The notes below the pieces were generated by a model. It worked only from the letters and a program-made list of their open reading frames with translations. It searched no databases and was not told the DNA's origin. A stretch of DNA of 56,064 nt from Chloroflexota bacterium (lineage in GTDB: Bacteria > Chloroflexota > Anaerolineae > JAAYEA01). Position 1 is the first letter of the stretch, and every line of letters starts with the position of its first letter. Location of the stretch: NCBI GenBank assembly GCA_019873665.1, contig JAIOAV010000018.1, positions 1 through 56,064 of the forward strand. Direction: 5' to 3'. Made by a program: the position numbers and the translations under genes. Below, piece by piece: positions 6,785-15,542 of the stretch.

Positions 6785-9700
6785 CTACCGCTTGGGCAAC
6801 ATAGGCAGGGACGGCACAGCTAGCTGCCCGAACTCGGCACAATAGGACACCCGCACATAGTCCACGCGCAACTGCGTCCACCCCCCACCGTAGGTCTGGA
6901 TGGTTGGGTTGCCGATGTAGAGCGATAGCGGCCGCAGCGTGCTGGAGGCATAGGCGATGTCAAAGCCGTTGATGTTGAGGATGTACGCTTGTCCCTCCAG
7001 GCGCAGTTGCACGATATACCAATTGGTGTCGCGCAGCGCCCCGATCCATACCTTCTGTCCCAGGAGCTTGATATGGAATTCGCCGTCATACTGATGGATG
7101 CTCAGGATATCCTCGATCCCAGGGATCGGCGGCGGCGGACTCCCCTGTGGATAGCGTGTGCCGTTATTGGCCAGCGAGCCGATACCGATCGTTACGCCGT
7201 AGGCTGTGAAGTCCGAGTACCGGAAGCGCACGGTGAAGATCAGATCCGCGTTGGCGGGAAACGCATCGTTGCGCCACAGATAGGGATAGACCTGCGGCAT
7301 GCCATCTTGCGCACGCAGCCATAGTGTCGAATCTGCCACGTCCACATGCCCGCCGCCCGCGTCAACTTGCCAACCAGGCAGCGATGGCTCTACAAAGTCC
7401 TCGCTCAGCGTATATGCGCGGCGGATGCAGGATGGCGGCGGCGTCACACTGATTGTCGGGGTGGGCGAAAGTGTCGGCGTCGGCGTGGCAACGCCGTACT
7501 CGGCGCAATACGAGACCCGCACGTAATCAACGCGTAGCTGCGTCCACGTGCCGAAGAAGAACTGGATAGAGGGGTTGCCGATATAAACAGACACCGCCTC
7601 CTTACTGCTGACCGCCGACGCGACGTCAGCGCCATCAACATTGAGGACATACCTCTGCCCCTCGCGCCGTAGCTGCACCACGTGCCAGTTTAGGTCGAGC
7701 TGGGGCCCGAACCACACTTTCTGATCGAGCAATTTGATATGAAACTCGGTGTCGAACTGATGAATACTGAGTATGTCCTCCACGCCTGGAATCTGCGGCT
7801 CGGATTGCTGGTAGCGTTGGCCCAGATTCGGCAGCGAGCCCACGCCGATCGTCACGCCGTACGCGGTGATGTCCGAGTAGCGGAAGCGTGTCTCAAATAG
7901 CCAATCCTCCCCTGTCGGGAATGCATCGTTGCGGTAGATAAAGGGATAGACCTGAGATAGCCCCTGCTTGGCGCGTAGCCAGAGGATAGAGTCGCTCACC
8001 TGGATCTGTCCGCCGTCGCTGTTGATCTGCCAGCCGGTCAGCGCCGGATCCAGGAAGTGCTCGTCCAGCGTGTACACCCAGCGCACACACGAGAGCGGCG
8101 CCGTCCCTGTCACGGTCGGCGTAACAGATGGTATTCCGTTGGTAGTCGCTGTGCGCGTTGGCGTGGCAGTGGCGGTGCCTTCCGCGGTCGCTGTGCCGGT
8201 GGCTGTTGGCGTAGGTGTCGGCACCACATAGACGAACCGATTGAAGATGAGCGGCAGATAGATGAGCCGTGGTGTGACGGGCGGTGTGCCGGTCGTTGTC
8301 GCGGTCGCCGTGCTGGTCGGCCCGGTTGCCGTCGCAGTCGGCGTCAGCGTCTCGGTGCCCGTAGGTTTGGGCGTCCTGGTTTCCGTCTCGGTCGCCGTCG
8401 GCGTACCGGTTGGCCCCGTCGTGCCCGTCGGCGTGGCTGTGCCTGCCGGCGTCGGCGTGGCCGTCCGCGTTGGCGTGACTGGCGTGATGGGGCAGTAAAC
8501 CGTGAACGTATCCGTCACCGTAAGCGGCAAGGTCTGGTCGGTGTACATCGTCGCGGTGTTGGTGATCACGACGAACTCGGGGATGCCGCTGTTCACATAA
8601 CCATGGATATGGAGATGCAATGACTGCCGAGGCCCTAGAGTGGCAAAGGTCCAGCGCACCTGATGCAGGCCGGGGATGTACTGACCGCCCGTGTTGCTCC
8701 CGCCCGGGATGGTCGTATCGCTGAAACGGATCTCGGGCGGCAACTGGTCCACGACGACCAGGCCGGTGAAGGTGGCGTCGGTCGGGTTGTGGATCCGAAT
8801 GTCGTAGCGCTGCCCCCAACCCGGGCAGATGATGTCATGGTAGTGGGTCTTGTCCATGATGAATAGCAGGTTGAGGCCGACATTCAACCCCTCATCAGAG
8901 GGGGACTGCGCCGTCAACAGGCGCGTGAAGGAGGTCGCCGTCGTCGCATAGTAACCGGCAGGGACCGTCACCGATATAGTGTACGTTTCGTCCAGGAGCA
9001 GATGCGGAAAGCCATAGTGGCCATTGCCATCGGTGTGCGTAGTTGAGATCACCATGCCGTGCCAGATGAGATGCACGGGCACGCCAAAGACGCCACTCTC
9101 GCCGGCGTCCGCCGCGCTGTTGCCGTTGCTATCGTACCAGACGCGGCCACCAAGTAGGCCGGGGCCGACGATACCAAAACCGTCATCATCTTCTGTGGCG
9201 TTCTCCGTCGTGAGCGCGTCCACAAAGCTCTCCGGCGTGGTCAAGCTCGAGAGAGGCGGTGTTGTCGCCATGTTGATCGTCGTCGTGTACGTATGATTCA
9301 GCAACAGGCGCAGGAACGCGAACCAGCCCCCGCTATCCGTAGTCGTGGTGACCGTCCAGCCATGTGAGACACCATTCGGCAGCAGCGGCACATCACCAGT
9401 GAGCGTGATGCCGACTCCCGGCATGGGAAGCTCGCCCGGATCGCGCAGGCCATCGGCATCTAGATCCCACCACACGGGCCCCTCGATGACACCCGGTCCG
9501 ATCAGCCCATAGCGGTGGAGTGCCGAAAGGGTCGTGGCGGAAAGCGTGGTCGCCAGATAACCTGCCGGCGGCGTCGTCAGTGTGCTGTTAGGCGGCACAG
9601 TCGCCATATTCAGAGTTGTGGTATACGTCCGATCCAGTAGCAGGTGCTCGAATCGCGCCGCGCTATTGATGCCCGTCGTAGCGGCAAACTCGACACCCTC

Positions 9701-11953
9701 AACGGTCAGCGAGACGACTACGCCCGCACCAAGCACCGCATCGGGCGGGTAGCCCGGCACGGTGTCGGCATCATAGTCAAACCACACAAAGGCATCTATC
9801 ACGCCTGGCCCATACACACCCCAATTAACCGCCAGATTCTGCAGCGAGCTGGGCGTCAGCACCGTCGTCTGCGTTGTGCCCGGGATCACCGTGGAAGAGG
9901 GCGGCAGACCGTGCGTGCCAAGTGTTACCGTGTAGGCACCGGTGTGCAGATCGCTGAAGAGATAGTGTCCTGTCGTGTCGGTGGCGCGAGTCCAGACCTG
10001 CCCCACACTGTTCGTGAGCGTCACGACAACGCCCGGCAGAGGCAGGATGGCAGACTCATCCGGCAGGCCGTTGGTGTTCTGGTCCCACCAGACCAGCCCG
10101 CCTATCTCGCCTTCCACGCCCAGCACAGTCGCTGTCGCTGTATCATCGGGATCGGTGTCATCCCCGATCACGGCGGACATATCCGCGATAATAGCCCCGC
10201 CGCTGACGTTCTGTCCGGCGGCCTTCGCCGTGTTGGGGTAGAGCACACCATTGCTGATGTCCGTCGTTACAAGAGCACGGAATGTCAGCGTCAGGGCATC
10301 CCCCGCCGGTATGCCACCCGCCAGTTGCGCGTTGAGATCCCAGAAAAGCGTGCCCGGCGGCGTGATCAGAGGATCAGCCGTCCAAGAGCTCAGCGGCCAA
10401 ACGGCGTGCGTCGAGCCAGCCTGATACACAAAGCCCGGGCTGGGGAGTATATCGGTAACGTCAACGTTATAGGCCGTCTCAGGGCCAACGTTCGTTATCA
10501 CGAGCGTATAGGTGATCAGCTCGCCCGGCTGAACCGTGTCGAGGCTCGCCTGCTTGCTGACGACCAGCGCCGGCACGACGGCCACTGCCGCGTCTGCCAC
10601 CTCGGTGGCGCACACTGCGTCATCGCAACCCCACGTCGCTGTGACGCTGTTGTAGAGGATGCCGGGATCGGTAACCAACGCCGTCACAGTCAGAGTCTGC
10701 ACGTCGCTGGGATTCAGCGTCCCCACAGATGCCATCAGCGTCTTGCCACCAGAGTAGGCGGCATTCGTCAGGCCGCTTCCCAGAACGTCGGTGATCAGGA
10801 CGTTGTAGAGCGGCGCCAAACCGGTGTTCTTGACTTCGACGGTCCAGGTAACGACGCCGCCGACGCTGGCCTCAGCGGCTGCGGGTGTCTTGGTGATCGC
10901 CAGCGTGCCGGTGTTCACCGTTACCGGCGTGTCCACCTGACCAACAGGGCCGCTATCCCGCGTGAAGGTGGTCACGTTCTGCCCCGACGCCGCGCCACAG
11001 CCCGCGTGAAACACCGTCGTACCGGTGACCACCTCGCCGGTGGCCATCGCGGCAATGTCCCAGCGCACGCTGGGCGGGACGAAACCGGAAGGCATGGTGC
11101 TGGTGATGGCCACGTTGTTGGCGATGGGCCCAGTGTTGGTCAGGATCACGGTGTAGGTGATGAGGCCACAAGCAGCCACGGCATCTGACGAGGGGATGAC
11201 GTCGAGCTGCAGAGCATCGGAGATAACCACGTCGTCAACGCGGAAATAGTCTGTGGAATCCGCGCCAGCATCAGCGCGGAAGCGAATGCGCGTGTTGGTG
11301 GCGCGGTAAGGATACAGATCAACCGTCTGCTGCTGGTAGGTGGCCGATGCGGTGCTCCATGTGGCTACAGTGGTCCAACTGCCACCTCCATCAGGCGAGA
11401 CATCCAGATAAAAGTTGTCTCCCGCGCCAATCGCCCCATCGAGCCGCCACCACAGACTGAGCGTGGGATAGACAAAGCCGGAGAGATTCGCTTCCCGCTC
11501 GAGGCTGGGGCCGTTATTGCTCAGATCCGTGAGGCGCAGCGAGTAGGTGCCGGTGTGCGCCTCGGTGTTGATCGAACGCACGTGGATCGCCCCCGTGGTC
11601 GTGGCGCCATCATCGCCCACCTCGATCCAAGGAGTGCTCCAGGTGGCAGTCCCGGCACTGCCGCTGTACGTGCCCGACTCGAAGCCGTCGGCGTAAGTGA
11701 GCGAGCTGGGCGGTGATGCGGCCAGACTGACGTCGGCTGCGATCGCGGAGGACGATGGCGCCGGCAAGCCCAGATCCGACAAAGGGTCTGAAGAGGACAG
11801 CAGAGTGTGGCGCGATCCCTCATCCAGCCTGGCAGCCGCGACGTCATGCAGCGACAAGCTTAGAGGCGATACAAGGGACAGAAGATAGAGGATGGCCAGA
11901 AGTAGTCGAAGAGCGCGACCCAAGAGACGGTCATACCGTGGAATCCAGGACAT
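6785..11953 (-). CDS. Giant modular surface protein (DUF11, SdrD-B-like repeats, two ConA-like modules)
   Basis: 1722 residues. An N-terminal hydrophobic segment (about 13-31) acts as signal peptide. A jelly-roll-like module with FESGTYSG and a C-terminal DYFRVDDVVIS (about 90-248) follows. Then come three DUF11-type repeats (about 248-607, for example ITYTVILTNTGP) and four SdrD-B-like repeats (about 612-1018), each opening with a form of GLVWWDxNxNG. Another DUF11-like module follows (about 1028-1147), then a Thr-Pro stalk. An IYLPLIF block at about 1230 is internal here. The C-terminal part has two homologous ~190-residue concanavalin-like modules (about 1284-1481 and 1509-1717), each with GVTIGxGSL and TQLRVDYVRVSYCAE. 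No LPXTG motif is present. Likely a cell-surface adhesin or glycan-binding protein. A GGGGGGAG stretch precedes the ATG. Confidence 0.88.
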   Translation of the reverse strand: MSWIPRYDRLLGRALRLLLAILYLLSLVSPLSLSLHDVAAARLDEGSRHTLLSSSDPLSDLGLPAPSSSAIAADVSLAASPPSSLTYADGFESGTYSGSAGTATWSTPWIEVGDDGATTTGAIHVRSINTEAHTGTYSLRLTDLSNNGPSLEREANLSGFVYPTLSLWWRLDGAIGAGDNFYLDVSPDGGGSWTTVATWSTASATYQQQTVDLYPYRATNTRIRFRADAGADSTDYFRVDDVVISDALQLDVIPSSDAVAACGLITYTVILTNTGPIANNVAITSTMPSGFVPPSVRWDIAAMATGEVVTGTTVFHAGCGAASGQNVTTFTRDSGPVGQVDTPVTVNTGTLAITKTPAAAEASVGGVVTWTVEVKNTGLAPLYNVLITDVLGSGLTNAAYSGGKTLMASVGTLNPSDVQTLTVTALVTDPGILYNSVTATWGCDDAVCATEVADAAVAVVPALVVSKQASLDTVQPGELITYTLVITNVGPETAYNVDVTDILPSPGFVYQAGSTHAVWPLSSWTADPLITPPGTLFWDLNAQLAGGIPAGDALTLTFRALVTTDISNGVLYPNTAKAAGQNVSGGAIIADMSAVIGDDTDPDDTATATVLGVEGEIGGLVWWDQNTNGLPDESAILPLPGVVVTLTNSVGQVWTRATDTTGHYLFSDLHTGAYTVTLGTHGLPPSSTVIPGTTQTTVLTPSSLQNLAVNWGVYGPGVIDAFVWFDYDADTVPGYPPDAVLGAGVVVSLTVEGVEFAATTGINSAARFEHLLLDRTYTTTLNMATVPPNSTLTTPPAGYLATTLSATTLSALHRYGLIGPGVIEGPVWWDLDADGLRDPGELPMPGVGITLTGDVPLLPNGVSHGWTVTTTTDSGGWFAFLRLLLNHTYTTTINMATTPPLSSLTTPESFVDALTTENATEDDDGFGIVGPGLLGGRVWYDSNGNSAADAGESGVFGVPVHLIWHGMVISTTHTDGNGHYGFPHLLLDETYTISVTVPAGYYATTATSFTRLLTAQSPSDEGLNVGLNLLFIMDKTHYHDIICPGWGQRYDIRIHNPTDATFTGLVVVDQLPPEIRFSDTTIPGGSNTGGQYIPGLHQVRWTFATLGPRQSLHLHIHGYVNSGIPEFVVITNTATMYTDQTLPLTVTDTFTVYCPITPVTPTRTATPTPAGTATPTGTTGPTGTPTATETETRTPKPTGTETLTPTATATGPTSTATATTTGTPPVTPRLIYLPLIFNRFVYVVPTPTPTATGTATAEGTATATPTRTATTNGIPSVTPTVTGTAPLSCVRWVYTLDEHFLDPALTGWQINSDGGQIQVSDSILWLRAKQGLSQVYPFIYRNDAFPTGEDWLFETRFRYSDITAYGVTIGVGSLPNLGQRYQQSEPQIPGVEDILSIHQFDTEFHIKLLDQKVWFGPQLDLNWHVVQLRREGQRYVLNVDGADVASAVSSKEAVSVYIGNPSIQFFFGTWTQLRVDYVRVSYCAEYGVATPTPTLSPTPTISVTPPPSCIRRAYTLSEDFVEPSLPGWQVDAGGGHVDVADSTLWLRAQDGMPQVYPYLWRNDAFPANADLIFTVRFRYSDFTAYGVTIGIGSLANNGTRYPQGSPPPPIPGIEDILSIHQYDGEFHIKLLGQKVWIGALRDTNWYIVQLRLEGQAYILNINGFDIAYASSTLRPLSLYIGNPTIQTYGGGWTQLRVDYVRVSYCAEFGQLAVPSLPMLPKR

Positions 11954-12140
11954 TTCTCTCCCCCCTCAGAAATCAGCCGAGACACCGCTGGCATGCGGTG
12001 CCCCCCGGCGTTCTTGTTCCGTCCCAGGGCAATCTATATGTTATGCGGGTCGGTGCAAAGATGGCCGGCGGGCTGCCATATCCAAGCACCCTGTGTCGCG
12101 CAAGCCAAGAGCGCCGGTCGAGCACGGGCAACCCCACCTA

Positions 12141-12169
12141 TTTATGCGCACGTAATGATACCATGTCAA
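12141..12169 (-). promoter_or_regulatory. Possible promoter of the giant surface protein
   Basis: Minus strand: perfect -35 TTGACA (12169-12164), 17-nt spacer, weaker -10 CATAAA (12146-12141). The leader to 11953 would be about 180 nt. Confidence 0.45.
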
Positions 12170-12253
12170 GATGAAAAACAGATGAATATGGACATCGGTA
12201 ATCTTAAACTTTGTTCATACCCGATCCGCGAAAAGCTGCACAGGGCCACGCTT

Positions 12254-12282
12254 TTGACCTGATCCGCGCTGGATGGTAAAAT
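12254..12282 (+). promoter_or_regulatory. Promoter of the lipoprotein/MFS operon
   Basis: -35 TTGACC (12254-12259), 17-nt spacer, -10 TAAAAT (12277-12282). Transcription would start near 12289, about 40 nt before the ATG at 12331. Confidence 0.7.
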
Positions 12283-12330
12283 ATTGGCTTTGGCATACCG
12301 TTCATCACGGACCGGAAAGGAAGGGTTCCT

Positions 12331-13341
12331 ATGTGCTCAAAGAACGCCTGGCGCGCGCTGCTCGCCGCGTTGTTTTTCGGCGCATCATGGGCCGCGTGCG
12401 GCCCGCGGGGAGTGACCACCGTCCCCACGACGCCCATGCCGGCAGTGCACACCCCCGAGGCGGGCGATCTGAATTATGGTTCCCTGGCCGCGCTTGAGAC
12501 ATTGTCCAGCTACCGGCTACAAAGTGTCATCTCTTTCCAAGAGGAAGGGAAAGAGGCGGATACGCTGCAGACGACGTTGGCGCGCGTGCGGGAACCGCTG
12601 GCGCAGCACCTGATCATCACGGGCAGCGGCGCGGGCAAGATCGAGGGAATGACAGGGCAGGGCCTGGAGATCATCCGCATCGGGAACGATAGCTACGTCC
12701 GATTCGGCGACGACTGGATCATCATGCAGGTCCCTGAGAGCGGCCTGATCCCGCCATCGCTGGCGGCATACAGCCCGGAGAAGGTCTTTGGCAGCGGCCG
12801 GGGCCGTTACGCCGGGGAGGAGGCCATCAACGGCGTGACAACAAGGCGTTATCACTATGACAAGGCCGCGCTTCTGGCCTCGAACCTCTTTGCGAATCTG
12901 ATCGAGGCGTCCGGCGACGTCTGGGTATCTGTCGCACACAACGTGCCGGTGTGCGCTGTGGCGCAGCTCATGGGCAAGAACATTGAGACCGGCCAGATTG
13001 TCAAGGTCACACTGCGCACTGATCTCACCGACATCAACGCCCTGATCGTCATCGTGCCGCCCGCCGGCGTGGAGAAGCCGGACGCCGCGGGCGACGTGCC
13101 GATCTTCCCCGGCGCGACCGATCAGATCGCGATGATGGGCATGATCAGTTACAAGGTGGCCGCAGATGCCGACCACGTCACCGCGTTCTACCGGACAGAG
13201 ATGGCGCGGCTCGGCTGGGAAAGCGTTCCGGCGGACAAAGAGGGCTTTCTGGCCTTTGCCAAAGGGACGCAAAAGGTGCAGATCATGATCGCGCAGCAAC
13301 AAGACCGCACTGCCGTAGCGATCATCGTGCAAGAGCAATGA
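12331..13341 (+). CDS. Exported lipoprotein, LppX/LprG-like (LolA-fold candidate)
   Basis: 336 residues with an N-terminal signal ending in SWAAC, so Cys23 is the probable lipid-anchored residue (Trp at -3 is atypical for a lipobox). About residues 48-240 resemble the LppX/LprAFG and LolA-like lipid-carrier fold. There is a Leu-Ser-Ser-Tyr-Arg opening typical of these proteins (LETLSSYRL), alternating beta strands, an IRIGNDSYVRFGDDW core and a later NGVTTRRYHYD segment. A separate C-terminal module (about 255-336) starts PIFPGATD and contains AFYRTEMARLGWE, also seen in related exported proteins. AAGGAAGG stands 6 nt before the ATG. It is followed 15 nt later by an MFS transporter gene, which suggests a joint export function. 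The family match is by eye and moderate. Confidence 0.72.
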   Translation: MCSKNAWRALLAALFFGASWAACGPRGVTTVPTTPMPAVHTPEAGDLNYGSLAALETLSSYRLQSVISFQEEGKEADTLQTTLARVREPLAQHLIITGSGAGKIEGMTGQGLEIIRIGNDSYVRFGDDWIIMQVPESGLIPPSLAAYSPEKVFGSGRGRYAGEEAINGVTTRRYHYDKAALLASNLFANLIEASGDVWVSVAHNVPVCAVAQLMGKNIETGQIVKVTLRTDLTDINALIVIVPPAGVEKPDAAGDVPIFPGATDQIAMMGMISYKVAADADHVTAFYRTEMARLGWESVPADKEGFLAFAKGTQKVQIMIAQQQDRTAVAIIVQEQ

Positions 13342-13356
13342 GACATCCACACCACA

Positions 13357-14538
13357 TTGGGAAAACGCAATGAAATCAAACCGCTTGGTGCTGTTCGCCT
13401 TTGCCTCGGCATTGTGCTCTTCTGGTCGGGGCTGTACCTCTATGTGCCGATCTTGGCCGTGTACGCCCGCAGCAAGGGCGCGTCGTTAGCCTTTGTGGGG
13501 CTGATCACTGGCTCGTACGGGCTGACGCAGCTCATTCTGCGTATCCCGCTGGGCGCGGCGTCCGACCGGCTCGGCTGGCGAAAGCCATTCGTGTTAGTAG
13601 GCTTTGTCGTCGTGGCGATCAGCTGTCTGGGCTTTGCCTGGGCGCCAACGCCGGGATGGATCTTTGTCTTCCGCGCCCTGTCCGGCGTCGCGGCATCTGT
13701 GTGGGTGGCGACATCGGTGCTCTTTGCTGGCTTTTTCCCACATGAGCGCGCCGTGCAGGCCACTAGCATACTCAGCTTTTGCACGGCGCTGGGCCAGCTC
13801 GCCGCTACCAGCGCCGGTGGGTGGCTCGCCGACCGATTCGGCGTGGCGGTGCCCTTTCTCGGCGGCGCAGTGCTGGCCGCCGCCGGCATCCTCCTGATGC
13901 TTCCAGTCCCTGAGCGGCGCACGCCGGTGGCGAATCGTCTCACACTGCGTCGATTCCTGCACGTGGCCACCGTGCCAACACTGACTCTGGTCTCCCTCCT
14001 GGCGGCGCTGGATCAATACGCGTTTCACACGACGCTGCAAGGGTTCGTGCCGCTCTATGCTGACCAACTCGGCGCTACCAAGACCGAGCTGGGGTGGCTT
14101 TCGTCGGCGGTATTGATCCCTTCTACGATCATGTCGCTTTTTGCCGCGATGATTGCGCCCAAAGTGGGTGAGACGCGCGCGGTCGGGCTGGGGTTGCTGA
14201 CCACTTTTGCCGCCATCGCGGCGATCCCATGGGCGCATACGCTTCCCATGTTGATCGGCGTGCGCGTGCTGCATGGCCTGGGACGCGGCCTCGTCTACCC
14301 GGTAACCATGGGGCTGAGCATCAAGGCAGTGTCGCAGGAAGAGCGCGCCTCGGCCATGGGCATCTATCAGGCGGTCTATGCGGTGGGCATGTTCGCCGGA
14401 CCGGCGATCAGCGGCGTGGTGGCGCAGCATTGGGGGCTGAACGCCGTCTTTTGGAGCACTGCTGCGCTCTGTCTCGTCGCCGCCATACCGACACTCGTCG
14501 CCACATCGCCACGCCGCGCCATCAGACCGGCAGAGTAG
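13357..14538 (+). CDS. MFS transporter, probably partner of the upstream lipoprotein
   Basis: 393 residues with about 12 hydrophobic segments, the usual MFS size. The loop between helices 2 and 3 carries the motif A variant GAASDRLGWRKP. A related sequence between helices 8 and 9 is weak. The most upstream start in frame is TTG at 13357; a stop at 13339 (the end of the lipoprotein gene, same frame) prevents a longer protein. An ATG at 13370 is out of frame. The 15-nt gap to the lipoprotein gene implies one transcript. A drug or lipid efflux role is plausible from the LprG-P55-like pairing, but the substrate is not shown by the sequence. Confidence 0.88.
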   Translation: MGKRNEIKPLGAVRLCLGIVLFWSGLYLYVPILAVYARSKGASLAFVGLITGSYGLTQLILRIPLGAASDRLGWRKPFVLVGFVVVAISCLGFAWAPTPGWIFVFRALSGVAASVWVATSVLFAGFFPHERAVQATSILSFCTALGQLAATSAGGWLADRFGVAVPFLGGAVLAAAGILLMLPVPERRTPVANRLTLRRFLHVATVPTLTLVSLLAALDQYAFHTTLQGFVPLYADQLGATKTELGWLSSAVLIPSTIMSLFAAMIAPKVGETRAVGLGLLTTFAAIAAIPWAHTLPMLIGVRVLHGLGRGLVYPVTMGLSIKAVSQEERASAMGIYQAVYAVGMFAGPAISGVVAQHWGLNAVFWSTAALCLVAAIPTLVATSPRRAIRPAE

Positions 14539-14575
14539 CATCAGCGCACAGGAGGTTGGCTTGGGCAAAGGCAGG

Positions 14576-14613
14576 GCCTCAGGAGCAGGCGTTAGCAGCC
14601 ACTCTCCTGAGGC
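14576..14613. terminator. Inverted repeat after the MFS gene, terminator-like
   Basis: A 10-bp perfect stem (14576-14585 with 14604-14613) around an 18-nt loop that can form a small inner stem. There is no T-run. It lies 38 nt after the MFS stop and before the ABC-2 pair, so termination or partial attenuation is possible. The rest of 14539-14725 shows no gene. Confidence 0.4.
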
Positions 14614-14725
14614 TTCCTGCAACCTCGACGCGGGCCCATGCGTAATTGAATTCAGCGACCCGATACCCAACGACGATATCGCAGGCTGGGCGTACCCGAA
14701 GTGCGAGAGCGAAAAAGGAGGCCTA

Positions 14726-15541
14726 ATGAGCGAGCTCACTCCTGCCATCCAGACGGACAACCTGACCCGCCGCTACGGTACACTAACCGCGGTGGACCAA
14801 CTCAACCTGACGGTGCCGCGCGGCGTGATCTTTGGCTTTCTCGGCCCGAACGGCGCAGGCAAATCCACGACGATCAACATGCTGATCGGCCTTCTCCCAC
14901 CCACCGCTGGTACGGGCCGCGTCGCCGGATTCGACATCCGCCAAGAGCCGCTGGAGGTGAAGAGGCGTATCGGCGTCGTTCCCGAGGGGATGAGCCTGTA
15001 CGAGCGTCTTACCGCGAACGAGCAACTGGAGCTGGCCGGGCGGCTACACGGCCTGACGCCCGCGGAGATCAAACAGCGCATCCCGCCTCTTCTGGAGATC
15101 ATGGGCCTGCAGGGAAGTGGGGATAGGATGATCCTCGACTATTCCCAGGGTATGCGCAAAAAGACGCTCATCGCCTGCGCTCTGATCCACGCTCCACAGA
15201 TCCTCTTTCTCGACGAGCCATTCGAAGGGATTGATCCGGTCTCGACGCGCGCGCTCAAGAATCTGCTGCGAGAGATGGTGGACCAGCGTGGCACGACCAT
15301 CTTCTTCTCTACACACGTCATGGAGCTGGCGGAGCGCTTCTGCGACCAGGTGGGGATCATCAACAAGGGGGTGCTGGCCGGGGTGGGCAGCATCGCGGCA
15401 CTGCGGGCGCAGGCCGGCCTGCCGGAGGAAGCGCCGCTGGAAGAGGTGTTCATTCGCACCGTCGGCGCCGAGGTGAAGGATGCCACGCTCTTGAGCTGGC
15501 TGACGGGCCGCGCTGCGGGCGAGCTCCCGGCAGGAGGGTGA
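14726..15541 (+). CDS. ABC transporter ATP-binding protein (ABC-2 type)
   Basis: 271 residues. Walker A is GPNGAGKST, the signature motif is the shortened YSQGMRKK, and Walker B is ILFLDEPFEGIDP. This is the layout of ATPases that drive ABC-2 exporters of antibiotics, polysaccharides or proteins. The frame is open back to 14561, but the ATG at 14726 has AAGGAGG 6 nt upstream and begins exactly at the family N-terminus. The stop is separated from the permease start by one base, and GGAGGG in its last codons is the permease ribosome-binding site, so the two are translationally coupled. Confidence 0.92.
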   Translation: MSELTPAIQTDNLTRRYGTLTAVDQLNLTVPRGVIFGFLGPNGAGKSTTINMLIGLLPPTAGTGRVAGFDIRQEPLEVKRRIGVVPEGMSLYERLTANEQLELAGRLHGLTPAEIKQRIPPLLEIMGLQGSGDRMILDYSQGMRKKTLIACALIHAPQILFLDEPFEGIDPVSTRALKNLLREMVDQRGTTIFFSTHVMELAERFCDQVGIINKGVLAGVGSIAALRAQAGLPEEAPLEEVFIRTVGAEVKDATLLSWLTGRAAGELPAGG

Positions 15542-15542
15542 G

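Larger units (their letters stand above)
11954..12330. other. Divergent intergenic region of 377 bp
   Basis: No credible gene. It separates the giant surface protein (-) from the lipoprotein (+) and carries one promoter for each direction, listed separately. No other repeat or strong hairpin was seen. Confidence 0.6.

Noticed and set aside
8130..8480. Short-period DNA repeats that could suggest a CRISPR or tandem array
   Set aside because: The periodicity comes from Thr-Pro codons of the stalk. There are no constant repeats with unique spacers, and no cas genes.
8057..8623. Arg/Gly-rich plus-strand frame opposite the stalk region
   Set aside because: Composition is the mirror of the Thr-Pro stalk codons; no ribosome-binding site and no domain.
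9644..11188. Long plus-strand open frame of 514 codons
   Set aside because: It lies entirely antisense to the giant surface protein, has low-complexity Arg-rich composition and no recognisable domain. It is a shadow of the GC-rich repeats on the other strand.
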